Shown piece by piece: positions 14,924 to 17,278 of a stretch of DNA of 17,278 nt. How positions within the stretch are numbered: position 1 is the first letter of the stretch; the number at the start of each line of letters is the position of its first letter. Origin of the DNA: Desulfobacterales bacterium (GTDB lineage: Bacteria; Desulfobacterota; Desulfobacteria; Desulfobacterales; UBA2174_A); NCBI GenBank assembly GCA_025454075.1, contig JALOPD010000052.1, positions 1 to 17,278 on the forward strand, given 5' to 3'. The translations under genes were made by a program, and so were the position numbers. The notes under the pieces are model-generated. The model saw only the letters and a list, made by a program, of their open reading frames with translations, was not told the DNA's origin and searched no databases.

Positions 14924-14955
14924 TTTTTTTCGCAGCCTGGCGGCTGCGAAAAAAA
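14924..14955 (-). promoter_or_regulatory. 14-bp-stem hairpin abutting the livH ribosome binding site
   Basis: Arms 14924-14937 and 14942-14955 are exact inverted complements (T7-CGCAGCC and GGCTGCG-A7) around a 4-nt loop. On either strand U precedes and A follows, so it is not an intrinsic terminator. On the livH mRNA the A-tract runs straight into the GGAG of the SD, so folding could mask or shape ribosome access or block exonucleases. Confidence 0.7.
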
Positions 14956-15035
14956 TTAGGATGATGTGTTTCAAAGCGTTCCGATGGGAACCGGTCCGGC
15001 TGCCTTCGCCAAACGGGGTCGACATCGCGTTCTGC

Positions 15036-15080
15036 AAACAAAGGCCGGGCGCGAGATGTTCGTCTCCCGCCCGGCTTTTT
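15036..15080 (-). terminator. Rho-independent terminator-like hairpin after livK
   Basis: Stem GCCGGGCG (15044-15051) pairs with CGCCCGGC (15068-15075). After one mismatch, a further GAGA/TCTC pairs around a 6-nt loop. Read on the - strand (livK mRNA) it is preceded by AAAAA and followed by CTTTGTTT. Read on the + strand it is followed by TTTTT. It lies 53 bases past the livK stop and could cause partial termination before livHMGF. The rest of the livK-livH gap holds nothing else recognisable. Confidence 0.65.
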
Positions 15081-15128
15081 CTATCTGTAACTCCTTAATT
15101 ATTTAGGAATTCTCCGATAGGAGGATTC

Positions 15129-16307
15129 CTACCGGGACAGCTTGCCGGTGGCCGCCTCGGGCGGGTAGAGGACCGCCTGCTGCTTTTTCTGCCACTGGAT
15201 GACCAGCATGGGCGGATCCCACTGGTGGTATTCCGTCCCGCCCTTTTGCATACCGAACTTGGCCGTGCCGCGGGTGGTCTTGAGGTTGGTCTTCTCGAGC
15301 GCATCGACGAGCTTGGCCGCGTCGGTGCTCTGGGCGCGGTTGATGGCGTCGGCGGCAATCAGCACGGCGTCGAAAATGGAGCGTGACTTGTAGTCCGTGG
15401 GCGCCTTGCCGTAGGCCTTGGTGTAGGCCTCTCGGTAATATTTGGCGAGGTCGGTCAGTTCGACCTTTTCGTGCATGGAGGAGACGAAGCACTCCAGGTC
15501 GCCGTAGTCGCCCACGTTCTTCCAGAAGTCCGGCCACAGGCTGGGCGGGCCGGCCCCGTCCAGGATCACGGCCTTGGGGCTCACGCCGGTTTCGCCGGCC
15601 TGGGCCACGAAGTAGTGCAGCCCGACCCCGTAGATGTAGGCCAGGATGACATCCGGTTTGTAGGCCTTGATCTTGGTCAGCTCGACGTAATGGTCCTGGC
15701 TGTTGCGCTCCGTGATCATGGACTCGAACGGGACGCCCGCCTTTTCCAGGGCTTTTTCGGTCAGTTTGCCGATGCCGATGCCCCAGTCGGTGTTCTCGGC
15801 GATGATGAAGGCTTTCTTGAACTTTTCGGCCTGCACCCATTTGGCGATGCTCTGCATGACGACGCCGGAGTTGGAAGGGCCGGCACGGAACACGTAAGGG
15901 TAGTTCTTGGCGGTGATTTCATCCGCCCAGGCTTCGGCGACGATGAAGGGCACCTTCAACCGGTTGGCCACCTCGATCTGGGCCAGCGCGGACGAGGAGT
16001 GGCTCTCCCCCAGGACCATCGCGACCTTGTCGCGCGTCACCAGGCGCTCGAAGCCGGAGGCGGCCTTGTCGGGAGCGCCGGCGGTGTCCTCGAAAACCAC
16101 CTCCAGCTTCTTGCCCATTACCCCGCCCTTGGAATTGACGTAATCCGTGGCGAGCTTGATCCCCTCTTCGAATGCCGCACCCGTGGCGGCGGCGGGCCCG
16201 GTGCGGGGTCCGACGACTCCCACCTTGATCGCGTCCTGGGCCCAGGCGCTGCCGCAGAGCAACAGCAGAGCAGCGGCTATAGCGGTGATGCTACGATTCC
16301 ATTTCAT
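15129..16307 (-). CDS. livK: Branched-chain amino acid-type ABC transporter substrate-binding protein (LivK/Peripla_BP_6)
   Basis: This is the periplasmic receptor of the Liv importer, 392 residues. ATG 16307 is chosen over longer upstream frames because of a strong SD (AAAGGAGG, six bases upstream) and a clean signal peptide: MKWNRS, a hydrophobic core, then AWA with cleavage near residue 23. The mature protein starts IKVGVVGPRTGPAAATGAAFEEGIKLATDYVN, the family opening. It continues with KKLEVVFEDTAGAPDKAASGFERLV and VAMVLGESHSSSALAQIEVANRLKVPFI. Members bind leucine/isoleucine/valine but also amides, urea, aromatic acids and other small carboxylates, so the ligand is open. It is the first gene of livKHMGF and diverges from the BKACE gene. 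Confidence 0.94.
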   Translation of the reverse strand: MKWNRSITAIAAALLLLCGSAWAQDAIKVGVVGPRTGPAAATGAAFEEGIKLATDYVNSKGGVMGKKLEVVFEDTAGAPDKAASGFERLVTRDKVAMVLGESHSSSALAQIEVANRLKVPFIVAEAWADEITAKNYPYVFRAGPSNSGVVMQSIAKWVQAEKFKKAFIIAENTDWGIGIGKLTEKALEKAGVPFESMITERNSQDHYVELTKIKAYKPDVILAYIYGVGLHYFVAQAGETGVSPKAVILDGAGPPSLWPDFWKNVGDYGDLECFVSSMHEKVELTDLAKYYREAYTKAYGKAPTDYKSRSIFDAVLIAADAINRAQSTDAAKLVDALEKTNLKTTRGTAKFGMQKGGTEYHQWDPPMLVIQWQKKQQAVLYPPEAATGKLSR

Positions 16308-16341
16308 GAGCAGCCTCCTTTCAGGTGTGTGGTTCACTTCG

Positions 16342-16360
16342 CCGCCGGCTTCAGCGGCGG
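16342..16360 (-). promoter_or_regulatory. Small hairpin in the livK leader
   Basis: CCGCCG and CGGCGG form a 6-bp stem with a 7-nt loop, 35-53 bases upstream of the livK ATG. If transcription starts further upstream it lies in the 5' UTR. Function unknown. Confidence 0.35.
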
Positions 16361-16414
16361 TCGATAGTATTGACGACCGATAAAGACGGCTAATTTGCCC
16401 AATTTGAAGGCATC

Positions 16415-16420
16415 TGTCAA
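16415..16420 (-). promoter_or_regulatory. Possible -35 box of livK promoter
   Basis: A perfect TTGACA lies on the - strand upstream of livK. At 17-bp spacing the -10 candidate is weak (CAAATT, 3/6), so this is only suggestive and may need an activator. Confidence 0.25.
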
Positions 16421-16431
16421 TGACGGAAGCG

Positions 16432-16466
16432 GGAAAATCGGTTTCTTCTGAAATCGAGGGTTTTCC
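16432..16466. promoter_or_regulatory. Imperfect dyad between livK and the BKACE gene
   Basis: GGAAAATCGGTTTC (16432-16445) and GAAATCGAGGGTTTTCC (16450-16466) are inverted complements apart from one G:T position and a 3-nt GGG bulge. It sits upstream of both divergent promoters, so it is a candidate operator. No known regulator site is recognised. Confidence 0.35.
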
Positions 16467-16520
16467 TTTGCGGGAGCGGCATCTTGCCGGGAAGGCGTCG
16501 CAGTGGCACCGGCCGACGGA

Positions 16521-16549
16521 TTGACTCGACACCGGCCTTCACCTATAGT
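16521..16549 (+). promoter_or_regulatory. Sigma70-type promoter for the BKACE gene
   Basis: TTGACT (16521-16526, 5/6), a 17-bp spacer, then TATAGT (16544-16549, 5/6). The predicted start near 16556 leaves a leader of about 25 nt containing the SD (GAAAGGTG, 16569-16576). This is the best promoter in the window. Confidence 0.7.
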
Positions 16550-16580
16550 CGCGCGGGACCTCAAGCTTGAAAGGTGCGAC

Positions 16581-17278
16581 ATGGAAAAACTCATCATCAC
16601 GGCAGCGGTCACCGGCTCTCTTCCCACGAAAAAGAAAACCCCGCATGTTCCGATCACCCCCGCCGAGATCGTGGAGGCCGGGGTGCGCTGCGAACAGGCG
16701 GGAGCCTCCGTCATCCACGTGCACGCTCGCAACCCGAAAGACGAGTCCCCCTCCACGGACTTCGAGACCTTCAAGGAGATCCATCAGGGGCTGAAGGAGC
16801 GCACGAACCTCATCATCCAGATATCGACCGGCGGCCGGGCCGGCATGGCCTACGAACAGCGCAGCGACCGGCTTGCGCTCACGCCCGAGATGGCGAGCCT
16901 GACCACCGGCTCGGTCAATTTTCCCGACTCGGTCTACGCAAACAGCCCGGAGCTCATCGAACACCTGGCCGCGGACATGAAGGCGCTGGGGATCAAGCCG
17001 GAGATGGAGATCTTCGATGTGAGCATGATCCGCAATGCGGTGGCGCTCGCGGAGAAGGGGCTTGCGGAAGCGCCGCTGCACTTCGATTTCGTGATGGGCC
17101 TCAAGGGCGCGATCCCGGCCACCATTGAAAACCTCGTGCACCTCAAGAACAGCCTCCCGGAGGGATCCACCTGGACCGCGGCCGGCATCGGCCCGGCCCA
17201 GCTGGTGATGAACACGCACGCGATTTTGATGGGCGGCCATGTGCGCATCGGCCTGGAGGACAACATCTACTTCCGCAA
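16581..17278 (+). CDS. BKACE family protein (3-keto-5-aminohexanoate cleavage enzyme-like, DUF849), 3' end outside window
   Basis: This is a TIM-barrel, metal-dependent enzyme. The family transfers an acyl group from a beta-keto acid to acetyl-CoA, giving acetoacetate and a new acyl-CoA. The first 232 residues are present and the frame is open to the window edge. ATG 16581 has a good SD. Motifs: ITAAVTGS (6-13), TPHVPITPAEIVEAG (20-34), metal-binding H46 and H48 in VIHVHAR, S82 in QISTGGR, HFDFVMGLKGAIPAT, and RIGLEDN (222-228), whose E226 is the expected third metal ligand. Position 14 is Leu, where (from memory) lysine-pathway Kce has Glu contacting the substrate amino group. That would favour a non-aminated beta-keto acid. 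It diverges from livK and may act on the imported substrate. Confidence 0.92.
   Translation, partial: MEKLIITAAVTGSLPTKKKTPHVPITPAEIVEAGVRCEQAGASVIHVHARNPKDESPSTDFETFKEIHQGLKERTNLIIQISTGGRAGMAYEQRSDRLALTPEMASLTTGSVNFPDSVYANSPELIEHLAADMKALGIKPEMEIFDVSMIRNAVALAEKGLAEAPLHFDFVMGLKGAIPATIENLVHLKNSLPEGSTWTAAGIGPAQLVMNTHAILMGGHVRIGLEDNIYFR

Noticed and set aside
14924..14955. Hairpin before livH as an intrinsic terminator
   Set aside because: The U-tract is on the 5' side and the A-tract on the 3' side on both strands, the wrong polarity. Kept as a regulatory hairpin instead.
16503..16520. Possible sigma54 promoter (TGGCAC, a -24-like element)
   Set aside because: The position five bases downstream reads GACGG, not a TTGCA-like -12 element. 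A better sigma70 promoter lies a few bases further on.

Overview
The window is GC-rich, gene-dense bacterial DNA. Nothing in it names the organism outright. The hybrid sensor kinase with an AHDFNN-type phospho-acceptor box, two amino-acid/peptide ABC importers, a BKACE-family enzyme and GC-rich intergenic mini-repeats together resemble anaerobic Desulfobacterota (former Deltaproteobacteria). That assignment is inference. There are no rRNA, tRNA, CRISPR or phage genes and no insertion sequences.

Left block (1-8130, + strand): the C-terminal part of an oligopeptide-type ABC ATPase, an SBP_bac_5 solute-binding protein and two DppB/DppC-type permeases form a peptide/opine/nickel-type importer. 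They are followed by three enzyme genes: a saccharopine dehydrogenase (SDH) homologue, an MmgE/PrpD-fold enzyme and a lysine-ketoglutarate reductase (LOR) homologue. The SDH and LOR proteins match the two halves of the bifunctional AASS enzyme of lysine catabolism. Here they are separate genes, in reversed order, with the PrpD-family gene between them. The likely theme is import and breakdown of an amino-acid conjugate of the saccharopine/opine type.

Middle (8094-11378, - strand): a membrane-anchored hybrid histidine kinase (TM, three GAF, PAS, HisKA, HATPase, REC). It converges on the LOR gene with a 37-base tail overlap, and its start codon sits 6 bases after a good -10 box, suggesting a leaderless mRNA.

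Right block (11536-16307, - strand): a complete branched-chain-amino-acid-type ABC importer in the order livK-livH-livM-livG-livF. A terminator-like hairpin and a second strong hairpin abutting the livH ribosome binding site lie between livK and livH. Divergent from livK, at 16581, a strong sigma70-type promoter drives a BKACE (beta-keto acid cleavage) gene that runs off the right edge.

A 16-bp mini-repeat, roughly GGTTCAAGGGGTCGAG, occurs in tandem and inverted in the gap inside the left transporter operon, and as single or degenerate copies in at least two other intergenic gaps.
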